Source of the DNA: Locusta migratoria
Taxonomy: Eukaryota > Arthropoda > Insecta > Orthoptera > Acrididae
Assembly: GCA_026315105.1 (NCBI GenBank)
Contig: CM048744.1
Location: forward strand, 660,985,676-661,049,675
DNA length: 64,000 nt
Direction: 5' to 3'
Shown here: positions 24,001 to 33,399 of the stretch, one piece after another
Layout of the letters: every line of letters starts with the position of its first letter
Position numbering within the stretch: position 1 is the stretch's first letter
Notes under the pieces: model-generated
Told to the model about the DNA's origin: nothing
Seen by the model: the letters and a program-made list of their open reading frames with translations, nothing else
The model's database searches: none
Program-made: the position numbers and the translations under genes

Positions 24001-24289
24001 AGGTACTGAACAGAATTGGTGAGAAAAGGAATTTTTGGCGTACCCTGACTAAAAGAAGGGACCGCTTGGTAGGACACATTCTTAGACATCGGGGAATCGT
24101 AAATTTAGCATTGGAGGGAAGTGTGTGGGGTAAAAATCGCAGAGGGAGACCAAGAGACGTGTATAGTAAGCAGATTCAAGTGGATGTGGGTTGCCGTTCT
24201 TATGAGGAGATGAAAAGGCTTGCTCAGGATAGAGTAGGGTGGAGAGCTGCATCAATCCAGTCTCCGGACTGAAGACCATAACAACAACA
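21033..24289 (+). mobile_element. RTE-type LINE, nearly full length
   Basis: 3257 bp with an 11-bp TSD ACTGATTAAAC at 21022-21032 and 24290-24300. The 5' end is CCCCATGAACCACAGACATT. The 3' end is GACTGAAGACCATAAC followed by a short (CAA)n tail, as is usual for RTE elements, which end in simple repeats instead of poly(A). It is the most complete of six RTE copies in the window. Confidence 0.93.
21423..24272 (+). pseudogene. RTE polyprotein: AP endonuclease and reverse transcriptase
   Basis: The endonuclease begins at RIGVWNVRSVNRVGKLENL (about 21460) and includes ISEVRWQ (catalytic Glu), FVMGDWNS and DSDHNLLV (catalytic Asp-His, about 22130). RT follows: NKAPGVDDIPSELLK, FLAFVDLEKAFDNVDW, GVRQGCSLSPMLFNLY and LRFADDIVIL (about 23518). 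The C-terminal domain reads ALYGSETWTI and RRMLKIRWVD, ending at 24272. The frame changes near 21540, near 22040 (TWKRP) and near 22550. An in-frame TAG at 23456-23458 interrupts RT just before FADD, and another shift lies near 23595. It cannot make a full protein. Confidence 0.92.
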
Positions 24290-24479
24290 ACTGATTAAAC
24301 TGATAAATGAGCAAAGGACTTGTGGCCATGTATCAAAAATTGCAAGTTTCAAAATGAATCTTCATTTTTAGGTTAAAAGTTAAAAATCAGGAGAAATGGT
24401 GGCAAAATTGTTAGACTGGACAAAAAGTGAAAAATTAAGAGATTCCCACCTAAATGGGACATTTGGCATGTATGCCTGC

Positions 24480-24820
24480 AGATATAAGTCTGTGTGTGTT
24501 GGCCTTCAGTAAACACTATGGCCAAAGGTGCCAGCCACCTTCTTCAATACCAAGACCTTCATTAATGGAAGCTGGCCACATCCTTCTCTAGCTCCACAGT
24601 GAATTTAATATGTGGATGTCTTGAGTTCAAGTGGTTCAGTACCTCATCCAGATTTTTGCAGTGATACAGTCAAATGACAAATGTGTCATCAACATAGCTG
24701 CAGAAACATGTTGGGTGATAAGTAGCAGTTGTAAGAGCCTCATCCTCGAATGTTTCCATAAACAGGTTGGCAACTATCAGTGACAAGGGGCTACCCATTG
24801 CCACCCCTTTGTGTATTCAA
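24480..24820 (-). pseudogene. PLE reverse transcriptase fragment
   Basis: The minus strand reads KGVAMGSPLSLIVANLFME, then CSYVDDTFVI (catalytic YVDD), then HIKFTVELE. These are RT motifs 4-6 of Penelope. TGA follows VDDTFVI and TAA follows VASFH. Reading continues toward PTHTDLYLQAY at about 24475, where the unclassified element interrupts it. The N-terminal RT motifs are absent. Confidence 0.85.
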
Positions 24821-24821
24821 G

Positions 24822-25363
24822 GGAACACCAGGAGGTCACGACTGCTGCTAAAAGCAGCCAGAGTGGGCACAGAAGGAATAGGAAATGCCTAGAGCGGCAG
24901 GGAAGTCCAACTTGTGGGCATGGACCAAATAGGGAATGCCCGATCAGGATCAGACAGAGAAGGGAAGACCATGAGACCACAACTGCTGCTGGGGGCAGCC
25001 AGATAGGGCATATCGGAATAGAGAAGCCCTAGAATGGCAGGGAAGCGCAACTCACGGGTGCGGATTGAATAGGGAACGCCTGATCAGGAGCAGACTGAGA
25101 TAGGAACATCAGGACACAGACTGCTGAAGGTGACCATAGTGAGTGTGGATGGAATAGGAAACGACTAGAGTGGCAGGGAAGTGCTACTCTCAGTCACGGA
25201 CTGAATAGGGAACACCAGGCACTGGCCAGGCATAAATATTTGACCTTGTCAAACAGGCAGCCAGTCTCAGGGAACACCTGAAGAAGACATCGAGTAATGT
25301 CATCAAGATATCATGTATGAAAGATGCTGATATCCGGCAGAATACCCAGTTTCAACGAGATGA
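24822..25363 (-). repeat. Right inverted repeat of the PLE
   Basis: Inverted copy of 18948-19555, with the same internal sub-repeats (TAGGGAACGCC, CTAGAGTGGCAGGGAAG). It joins the truncated RT directly. Confidence 0.8.
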
Positions 25364-25825
25364 CAAATCACTGGGAAAGTCTAAGAAATTACAGTTCTAA
25401 ATCTCTCCACTGCCATTCAGGTGCATGTTTATGTTTAAAAATATCACATGTTTATACCAGTAGCCAGTTATGAGAAACAAATCAGAGGTTTCATAACTTG
25501 AATGAACCTCAGGATTTTGCTTTCACCCCAGTAATAGGAAATAGCCTTTGAATATTAAACAATGAAACTTTTCCTCATTGCTGTTAAGAATGATGATCTG
25601 AGTGTTCTTTAAAAGCTACTAATACTTGCAACCTTGCGGGGCACGTTGTTACATTCCTTCTATTTGCATCGTATTGAAGTATTTTACTTTTTGTTTGGAA
25701 TAAACAGTAACATTTTTTATTCTTTATTTTATATTCCCTCGACATATACCAATGGAAACTGCTATATGTACAATACTTTATATGAACATACAATAGAAAA
25801 GTGGAGCAAAATTAACACAACAATA
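25364..25825. other. Unassigned AT-rich spacer
   Basis: No known motif. The short open frames at 25584-25834 on both strands look random. Confidence 0.5.
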
Positions 25826-25828
25826 CCA

Positions 25829-25975
25829 GAATGAAACTTTCACTCTGCAGCGGAGTATGCGCTGATATGAAACTTCCTGGCAGATTAAAATTGTGTGCCA
25901 GAACCGGGACTCGAACCTGGGACCTTTGCCTTTCGTGGGCAAGCGCACTACCGACTGTGCTATCCCGACACGACA
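25829..25975 (-). mobile_element. Second tRNA-derived SINE type
   Basis: The minus strand starts GTGTCGGGATAGCACAGTCG (box A-like) and contains box B GGTTCGAGTCCC, followed by ACACAATTTTAATCTGCCAGG and a tail with CTGCAGAGTGAAAG. It differs from the GCCGGCCGCGG family. A TSD was not resolved. Confidence 0.75.
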
Positions 25976-26917
25976 ATTAAGGACGATTAAGGAAGAGGAA
26001 AACTTAATTGTGGTGTGAGAATGAAATTTGATAGTAGGAAAAGGAAGGAAATGAAAGATAATAGGTGAATATGGAGTGGATAAAGAAATGAAAGAGAAAA
26101 TGAAAGAGAGAGCTGCCTGATAGAATTTTTCACAGAACATAATTTAATTATAATAAACACCTGATTTAAGAATCACAAAAGAAGGTTGTATATGTGGAAT
26201 AGACCAGGAGACACTTGAAGGTACCAGATAGATTTTATAATGGTAATACATAGATTTTAGACCAAGGTTTCAAACTGTAAGACATACCCAGGGGCAGATA
26301 TAGACTCTGACCATATCTAATAGGTCATAAATTGTAGGCTGAAACTGAAAAAAACTGCAGAAAGGCAGGAAAATAAGGAGATAGGACCTGCATAAATTGA
26401 AAGAACCTGTAGTTCTTGAGATTTTCATAGGGAACTTTAGGCAACAATTGACAGAAAGGGGGCGAAATAAAACTGCAGAGATGAGATAGTGAAGGCAGCA
26501 GAGTGCAAAATAGAAAAAAAAAGATAAGACCTACAAAAAATCCTAGGATATCACAGGAAATGAAACAAGTGAAATGGAGTACAGACAAATAAGAAATAAA
26601 TGTGACAGGAGTGCAAAATAGCAATGAAGTGGCTAGGAGGCAAATGAGAGTCTGTAGAATAATTTATAACGAGTGGACAATAGATACTGCCTACAGGAAA
26701 ATAAATGAGACATTTGGAGACAAGAAGAGCAGCTGCATGAATACAAAGAACTCAGAATGGAAAACCAGTTCTCAGCAAAGAAGGAAAAACTGAATGGTGG
26801 AAAGAGTTTATGGAGAAAATTAACTTCAAGACAATAATTATAGAAAGGTAAGAGGAAGTAGATGAAATAGGAGATACTATACTAAGGGATGAATTTTACA
26901 GAGCACTGAAAGATCTA

Positions 26918-28273
26918 CACTACTGAAGAAATGCAGATGATAAAAGGGTATTCATTGGACAAATATATTATACTAGAACTAGAATTGACATGTGATTACA
27001 TTTTCACACAATTTGGGTGCACAGAACCTGAGAAATCAGTACCCAGAACAACGACCTCTGGCCATAATAACAGCCTTGATAAGCCTGGGCATTGGGTCAA
27101 ACAGAGGTCGGATGGCTGCCCATGCAGCTTCAACACGATACCACAGTTCATCAAGAGTAGTGACTGGCGTATTGTGACGAGCCAGTTGCTCGGCCACCAT
27201 TGACCAGACATTTTCAATTGGTGAGAGATCTGTGCTGGCCAGGACATTTTCCACATCCAAAAAGACTCCTACAGGACCTACAACATGTCGTTGCACATTA
27301 TCCTGCTGAAATGTAGGGTTTCGCAGGGATCGAATGAAGGGTAGAGCCAGGGGTCGTAACACCTATGAAATGTAACGGCCATTGTTCAAAGTGCCGTCGA
27401 TGCAAACAAGAGGTGACCGAGACTTGTAACCAATGGCACCCCATACCATTATGCCGGGTGATATGCCAGTATGGCGATGATTAATACATGCTTTGAATGT
27501 GCATTCACTGCGATGTCATCAAACATGGATGCGACCATCATGATGCTGTAAACAGAACCTGGATTCATCCGCAAAAATGACGTTTTGCCATTAGTGGACC
27601 CAGGTTCGTCATTGCGTACACCTTCGCAGTGCTCCTATCTGTGATGCAGCAGCAAGGGTAACTGCAGCCATGGTCTCCAAGCTGATAGTCCATGCTGTTG
27701 CAAACGTCACTGAACTGTTCGTGCTGGTGGTTGTTGTCTTGCAAATGTCCCCATCTCTTGATTCAGGGATCGAAATGTAGCTGCATGATCTGTTACAGCC
27801 ATGCGGGTAAGATGGCTGTCATCTCGACTGCTAATGATTCGAGGCCATTGAGCTCCAGCACGGCATTCCGTATTGCCCTCCTGAACTCACCAATTCCATA
27901 TTCTGCTAACAGTCATTGGAATGCGACAACGCGAGCAGCAATGTCGCGATACGATAAACTGAAAATCACAATAGGCAACAAACCGATCTATATCAAAGTC
28001 GGAAACGTAATGGTATGCATTTCTCATCCTTACACAAGGCAACACAACAATGTTTCACCAGGCAACACCTATCAACATCTGTTTGTGTATGAGAAATCAG
28101 TTGGAAACTTTCCTCATGTAAGCACATTGTAGGTGTCGCCACTGGCACCAACCATGTGTGAATGCTCTAGAAAGCTAATCATTTGCATATCACAGCATCA
28201 TATTCCTGTCAGTTAAATTTTGCATCTGTAGCACATCATCTTCGTGGTGCAGCAATTTTAATGGCCAGGAGTG
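26918..28273 (-). mobile_element. Tc1-like DNA transposon
   Basis: 1356 bp inserted at TA (26916-26917 and 28274-28275); excision rejoins the RTE exactly. The right end, in minus sense, starts CACTCCTGGCCATTAAAATTG; the left end keeps only CACTACTG before diverging. The minus-strand transposase C-terminus (27036-27362) shows FQQDNVQRHVV, with the second catalytic Asp, and LSPIENVWSM, with the third acidic residue Glu. Upstream pieces show the first Asp region only in broken frames (RMNPGSVYSIMM). Inactive. Confidence 0.88.
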
Positions 28274-29128
28274 TAAGTCGAAACAAGGCCCCTCAGAACT
28301 ACTGAAGATTATGGAAGAACCAACCATGACAAAATTATTTCACTTGGTGGCTAAGATGTATGAGACAAGGGAAATACCCTCAGACTTTAAGAAAAATTTA
28401 ATAATCCCCATTCCAAAGAAAGTAGGCACCAACAGGTATGAAAACTACAGAATCATCAGTTTAATAAGTCATGGTTGCAAAATATTAACACAAATTATTT
28501 ACAGAAGGATGGAAAGCTGGTAAAAGCTGACTTCAGGGAACATCAGTTTGGATTCGGGAGAAATGTAGGAACACGGGAGACAATACTCACTTTACACCTA
28601 ATATTAGAAGATAGATTAAGGAAAGGCAAACCTACATTACTAGCTTTTGTAGATTTGGTGAAGGCTTTTGACAATGTTGATTGGAATACACTCTTTCAAA
28701 TTCTAAAGCAAGAAGGAGTAAAATAAAGGGAAAGGAAGGGTATTTACAACTTTTACAAAAACCAGATGGCAGTTGTCACAGTTAAAGGGCATGAAAGGGA
28801 TGCAAAGGTTGGGAAGGGAGTAAGCAGGGTTGTAGCCTTTCTCCAATATCATTCAATCTGTACATCAGACAAGCTATGAAGGAAAGCAAAGAGAAATTTG
28901 GAGAAGGAACTAAAGTTAAGGGTGAAGAAATTAAAACCATTGTCTTTTGCGGATGAATTCTGTCAGACAGAGCTATGGAAGGACAATTGAATGGAATGGA
29001 CAGTGTGTGGAAGGGAACATATAAGATGAACATTAACAAGGGCAAAACAAATGTAATGGAACTCAATCTAAGAAAATCAGGTGATGCTGAAGGAATTAGA
29101 TTAGGTAATGAAACAATAAAGGTGGTAG

Positions 29129-29541
29129 TAATAAAAAGTAAGGACAATTTACAACTCACCCCAAAGGCATGGCGACAAGCTGCGACAGGCACATACAAAA
29201 GACACACACCTACAACACTTTAAGCTATCGGCCATGGCCTTCTTCATAGAACACTCACACAATCACACAGGCACACAACACATCATACAACCATCACCTC
29301 CGGCTGCCGCACTTCAAATCACGCACTGAGGCGAGTAAATCAGGGATGGGAGGGGAGAGGGGATATGAAGGTTACGTCACGATGGTGGGGATGGGTTAAA
29401 TGGGAATAACGAGATGCAGCTTACGAATGGAGTGGGGAGGCGGGTGAGGGGAGAAAAACAAAATAAAATAAAATATACAAAATGCGTGCACACTGCAAGT
29501 ACACAAGACCGTGTACACACACACATACACACACACACACA

Positions 29542-29583
<42 letters not shown>

Positions 29584-29704
29584 GTGCGCATGCGTGCACA
29601 CATGCACATGCATGTTCGCATATGCATGCAGACATGCGCACGCACGTGCATGCACACATGCACATGCGTATGCGCGCACATACACATGCACATGGGCGCG
29701 AGTG

Positions 29705-29760
<56 letters not shown>

Positions 29761-30277
29761 CACACATTCACTCACCACTCAAAATAGGTGAGGTTTGGGA
29801 TAGTGAGGTAGTAACTGTAAGGTAGGGGAAAAAAAAGGAAAGTTATCGTAGGTTGAGGCCTGGATGATTTCGGGATCGGAGAATGTATTGTAGGGATAAC
29901 TCCTGTCTGTGCAGTTCAGAAAAGCTGGTGGTGGATGGGAGGATCCAGATGACCCGCGTTGTGAAGCAGCCATTGAAATCAAGCATGTGCTCCGCTGCAT
30001 GCTGTGCCACAGGGTGGTCCACCTTGTTTTTGGCCACAATTTGGCGGTGGCCATTCATCCTAATGGATAGCTGGTTGGTGCTCATGCCAATGTAGAAAGC
30101 TGCACAGTGATTGCAGCACAGTTGGTAAATTACATGGCTGCTTTCACAGGTGGCCTGGCCTCTGATAGGGTAGGATAAGCCTGTGACAGGACTGGAATAG
30201 GAAGTGCTGGGTGGGTGGATTGGACAGGTCTTGCAGCGGGATCTTCCACAAGGATATGATCCCTGTGGCAGTAAGCT
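29129..30277 (-). mobile_element. Second Penelope-like element, 5'-truncated
   Basis: A 9-bp TSD AGGTGGTAG lies at 29120-29128 and 30278-30286. The minus strand reads PCGRSRCKTCP (a Cys linker found in some PLE clades) and then CAAFYIGMSTNQLSIRMNGHR, the GIY-YIG nuclease core with its Arg, followed by VAQHAAEHMLDFNG. No RT remains. The long alternating CA/TG tract is in its 3' region. The family differs from that of the PLE at 18948-25363, which has IPCEC instead. Confidence 0.83.
29514..29757. repeat. (AC)n and mixed alternating purine-pyrimidine tract
   Basis: Two near-pure (AC)n blocks (29514-29577 and 29711-29757) flank a stretch of GCATGC/GTGCAC-type alternation. All long open frames here in every phase (Thr-His, Val-Cys repeats) are artefacts of the repeat. 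Confidence 0.95.
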
Positions 30278-30590
30278 AGGTGGTAGATGAGTTTAGTTTC
30301 TTGGGCAGTAAAATAACATATAATGCTCACAGTACACACGATATAAAATGCAGAATGGCAATAGGTAATTGATTTTGAAAAAGAGAAATTTGCTAACACT
30401 GAAGATTAATTTAAGTGTACGGATATCATTCCTAAAGGCATTTGTGTGGAGTGATGTCTTGTATGGGAGTGAAATTTGGACAATAAATAGTTTAGTCAAG
30501 AGTAGGATAGAGGCTTTTGAAATGTGTTGCTACAGGAGAATGCTGAAGATTAAGTAGGTGGATCGCGTTACTAATGAGGAGGTACTGAAC

Positions 30591-30593
<3 letters not shown>

Positions 30594-30647
<54 letters not shown>
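30594..30647. repeat. 54-base T homopolymer inside RTE
   Basis: Replaces sequence present in other RTE copies between GTACTGAAC and GCTTGGTGGGACAC. It could be a poly(A) insertion remnant on the minus strand or an assembly artefact. Confidence 0.9.
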
Positions 30648-30649
<2 letters not shown>

Positions 30650-30710
30650 CTTGGTGGGACACATCTTAGACATAAAGGAATCGTGAATTTTGCATTGTAG
30701 GGAAGTGTGT

Positions 30711-31852
30711 GGGGTAAAAACTGCAGAGGGAAACCAAGAGATGAATACAGTAAGCAGATTAAAATGGATGCAGGTTGCTGTTATGAAGAGATGAAGAGGC
30801 TGGCTCAGGATAGAGTAGGGTGGAGTGCAGCATCAAACCAGTCTACAGACTGAAAACCACAACAACAATAAAAACAACTGGAGATTCCAGTTGAGAGAGA
30901 CTGAAAACCTAGCAGATGGTCCAACCGTTGCTCCAATCATTACAAGGGGAATGAATCTGAAGGCAACATTGTAGAAAGAGAAGATGCAGTAGATGGTGGG
31001 GGGTAAAAACTGCAGAGGGAAACCAAGAGATGAATACAGTAAGCAGATTAAAATGGATGCAGGTTGCTGTTATGAAGAGATGAAGAGGGAAACCAAGAGA
31101 TGAATACAGTAAGCAGATTAAAATGGATGCAGGTTGCTGTTATGAAGAGATGAAGAGGCTGGCTCAGGATAGAGTAGGGTGGAGTGCAGCATCAAACCAG
31201 TCTACAGACTGAAAACCACAACAACAATAAAAACAACTGGAGATTCCAGTTGAGAGAGACTGAAAACCTAGCAGATGGTCCAACCGTTGCTCCAATCATT
31301 ACAAGGGGAATGAATCTGAAGGCAACATTGTAGAAAGAGAAGATGCAGTAGATGGTGGGGGGTAAAAACTGCAGAGGGAAACCAAGAGATGAATACAGTA
31401 AGCAGATTAAAATGGATGCAGGTTGCTGTTATGAAGAGATGAAGAGGCTGGCTCAGGATAGAGTAGGGTGGAGTGCAGCATCAAACCAGTCTACAGACTG
31501 AAAACCACAACAACAATAAAAACAACTGGAGATTCCAGTTGAGAGAGACTGAAAACCTAGCAGATGGTCCAACCGTTGCTCCAATCATTACAAGGGGAAT
31601 GAATCTGAAGGCAACATTGTAGAAAGAGAAGATGCAGTAGATGGTGAGGGGGGGGGGGGTAAAAACTGCAGAGGGAAACCAAGAGATGAATACAGTAAGC
31701 AGATTAAAATGGATGCAGGTTGCTGTTATGAAGAGATGAAGAGGGAAACCAAGAGATGAATACAGTAAGCAGATTAAAATGGATGCAGGTTGCTGTTATG
31801 AAGAGATGAAGAGGCTGGCTCAGGATAGAGTAGGGTGGAGTGCAGCATCAAA
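30711..31852 (+). repeat. Tandem array of about 290-bp units built from the RTE 3' end
   Basis: GGTAAAAACTGCAGAGGGAAA starts copies at about 30713, 31002, 31361 and 31658. Each unit holds the last ~160 bp of RTE plus ~130 bp of its 3' flank (AACAACTGGAGATTCCAG to GATGGTGGGG). Copies 2 and 4 carry an extra internal repeat of about 68 bp (AAACCAAGAGATGAATACAG). Copies are nearly identical, so the expansion is recent. Confidence 0.93.
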
Positions 31853-31880
31853 ATATGAGATGGGCAAATACCGAATGATC

Positions 31881-33383
31881 AAAAAGTCAATATAAATTTG
31901 AAAACTTAATAAATCACAGATAGAGAGGTAAAAATTGACACAAATGCTTGGAATGACATGGGGTTTTATTAGAACAAAAAAAAGTTTAAATAATGTCCAA
32001 CATATGATGCTAGACAGCAAAATGTCAGTGACTGCACATGAAAATTGTGTATAAAAGGAGCTGTAATGAGAGAGAGAATCAGATGCACCAGCAGTCGCAG
32101 CATGTTGACGTTACCTGAAAAGGCACTTTTAGTAAAGCTGTATTATCAGAATGGGGAATGTGCTAGTTCTGCATAACGATCCTATCACCATAGGAAGGGG
32201 ATTAGAATGGGTAAAGGTCCGTTGACAAATGCAGCTGTGGCAAGAATGTTTTCGAAGTTCGAAACCATGGGTTGTTTAGATGATAGACTCCATAGTGGCC
32301 GACTGAGCACAAGGTATAATGCTGCTGAGACAGTTCAGGAAGAAATGGAGACTGTAGTGGGTTCATCTATGCATGGGGAAGTCAGTGCCCGTGCAGTCGC
32401 ACCGGCATTCCTGTTTGATTGGCACTTAGGCGTACCCTCTGATGTTATCGTTACAAAATCCATTGGCATCATGAACTGTTACCTGGCAATTTAGTGAAGT
32501 GGAGGGCATTTGCAGTATGGGCATTTCAAAAGATGGCGGAAGATGACAATTGGTTGAGTAACGTGTTGTGGACTGATGAAGCTCATTTCATGCTCCAAGG
32601 GTCTGTCATCACCCACAACTGCTGAATTTGGGCCACCAAAAATCCTAGAACTGTCGTGGAAACTCCATTGCACAACAAGGAGGTCACGGTATGGGTTGGA
32701 TTTACCACATCTACCATTATGGCGCCTTTTTTTCTTCTTCAAGGAACTGTGTGATTCTGGTTTTGTAACTGCTACCGTGACGAGTGAGAGGTACGCTGAT
32801 ATGTTACAGAATCACATAATCCCCAGCCTGCTGGAATGTACATTTTTTATGCAGGATGGCGCTCCACCCCATATTGCTAGACATGTGAAAGATCTCTTAT
32901 GTGGGTTGTTTGGTGGTGATTGTGTGCTCTGCTACCACTTTAGTCATGCTCAGCCTCCCAGGTCCCCAGACCTCAGTCCGTGTGATTGTTGGCTTTGGGT
33001 TTACCAGAAATCGCAAGTGTATTGTGATCGACCGACATCTCTAGGGATGCTTATAGACAACATCCTATGGCAATGCCTCACCATAGCTCCACACATGCTT
33101 TACAGTGCTGTTGACAACATTATTCCTCGACTACAGCTATTGTTGAGGAATGATGGTGAACATATTGAGCATTTCCTGTAAAGAACATCATCTTTACTTC
33201 GTCTTAATTTGTTATGCTAATTTTTGCTTTTCTGACCAAATGAAGTGCCATGTCGGACATTTTTTGAACATTTTTTTTTCTCCCCTAATAAAACCCCAAG
33301 TCATTCCAACATGTGTGTCAATTTTTATCTCTCTATCTACATTATTCCGTGATTTACTAAGTTTTCAAATTTATACTGACTGA
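31881..33383 (+). mobile_element. Mariner-like transposon with ~90-bp inverted termini
   Basis: The left end contains TATAAATTTGAAAACTTA and, further in, GACATGGGGTTTTATTAG. The right end is their inverse (TAAGTTTTCAAATTTATA, AATAAAACCCCAAGTCATTC). The exact outer bases and TSD were not resolved. It encloses a plus-strand transposase pseudogene. Confidence 0.83.
32110..33181 (+). pseudogene. Mariner/IS630-superfamily transposase
   Basis: A helix-turn-helix-like N-terminus is recognisable in broken frames (32100-32480, with KGPLTNAAVARMFSKFETMG). The catalytic domain reads VLWTDEAHFMLQG (first Asp, ~32574), then VTVWVGF, then FMQDGAPPHIARHVK (second Asp, ~32858), then PRSPDLSPCDCWLW, where the third acidic residue is Asp, as in the mariner group. 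The C-terminus MLYSAVDNIIPRLQLLL ends at a TAA at 33179-33181. An in-frame TGA after ITHNC and at least one frameshift disable it. Confidence 0.88.
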
Positions 33384-33399
33384 AAGGAATCTGAAAATG

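Larger units (their letters stand above)
20231..24463. mobile_element. Unclassified element with 9-bp TSD, split by an RTE
   Basis: TGGCATGTA occurs at 20222-20230 and 24464-24472, and removing what lies between rejoins the PLE. Excluding the nested RTE and its duplicate, about 950 bp remain (20231-21032 and 24301-24463). No transposase was recognised. Both ends contain TTAAAAATCAGGAGA in the same orientation rather than inverted. A 9-bp TSD would suit a MULE-like element, but the lack of inverted ends leaves the class open. Confidence 0.65.
18948..25363 (-). mobile_element. Penelope-like element with inverted terminal repeats
   Basis: The minus strand holds a Penelope-type RT fragment (24480-24820) and a GIY-YIG endonuclease region (19560-20215). 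They are flanked by long inverted repeats at 18948-19555 and 24822-25363. Both outer ends carry ATCTCGTTGAA, then GGTATTCTGCC and ATATCAGCATCTTTC. Inverted pLTR-like termini are known for Penelope. The N-terminal half of RT is absent, so the copy was 5'-truncated on insertion. It is interrupted at 20231-24463 by another element. Confidence 0.82.
25981..30877 (+). mobile_element. RTE-type LINE interrupted by a Tc1 and a PLE
   Basis: Pieces at 25981-26917, 28274-29128 and 30278-30877 are collinear with 21822-24290 of the longer copy. They cover the endonuclease C-part (EENL region), RT (NLIIPIPKKVGTNRYENY; FVDLVKAFDNVDW) and the C-terminal domain (VLYGSEIWTI). Many indels are present, including a 16-bp loss after AAGGCCCC. 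A T-run at 30594-30647 replaces about 60 bp of expected sequence. The 3' end ACTGAAAACCACAAC is repeated in the tandem array that follows. Confidence 0.87.

Noticed and set aside
29377..29825. Several long ORFs of Thr-His, Val-Cys and Ala-Arg repeats
   Set aside because: They are translations of the (AC)n/alternating tract and are open in all frames.
30711..31852. Possible CRISPR-like repeat array
   Set aside because: Units are ~290 bp, contiguous, eukaryotic and derived from an RTE tail; there are no spacers.
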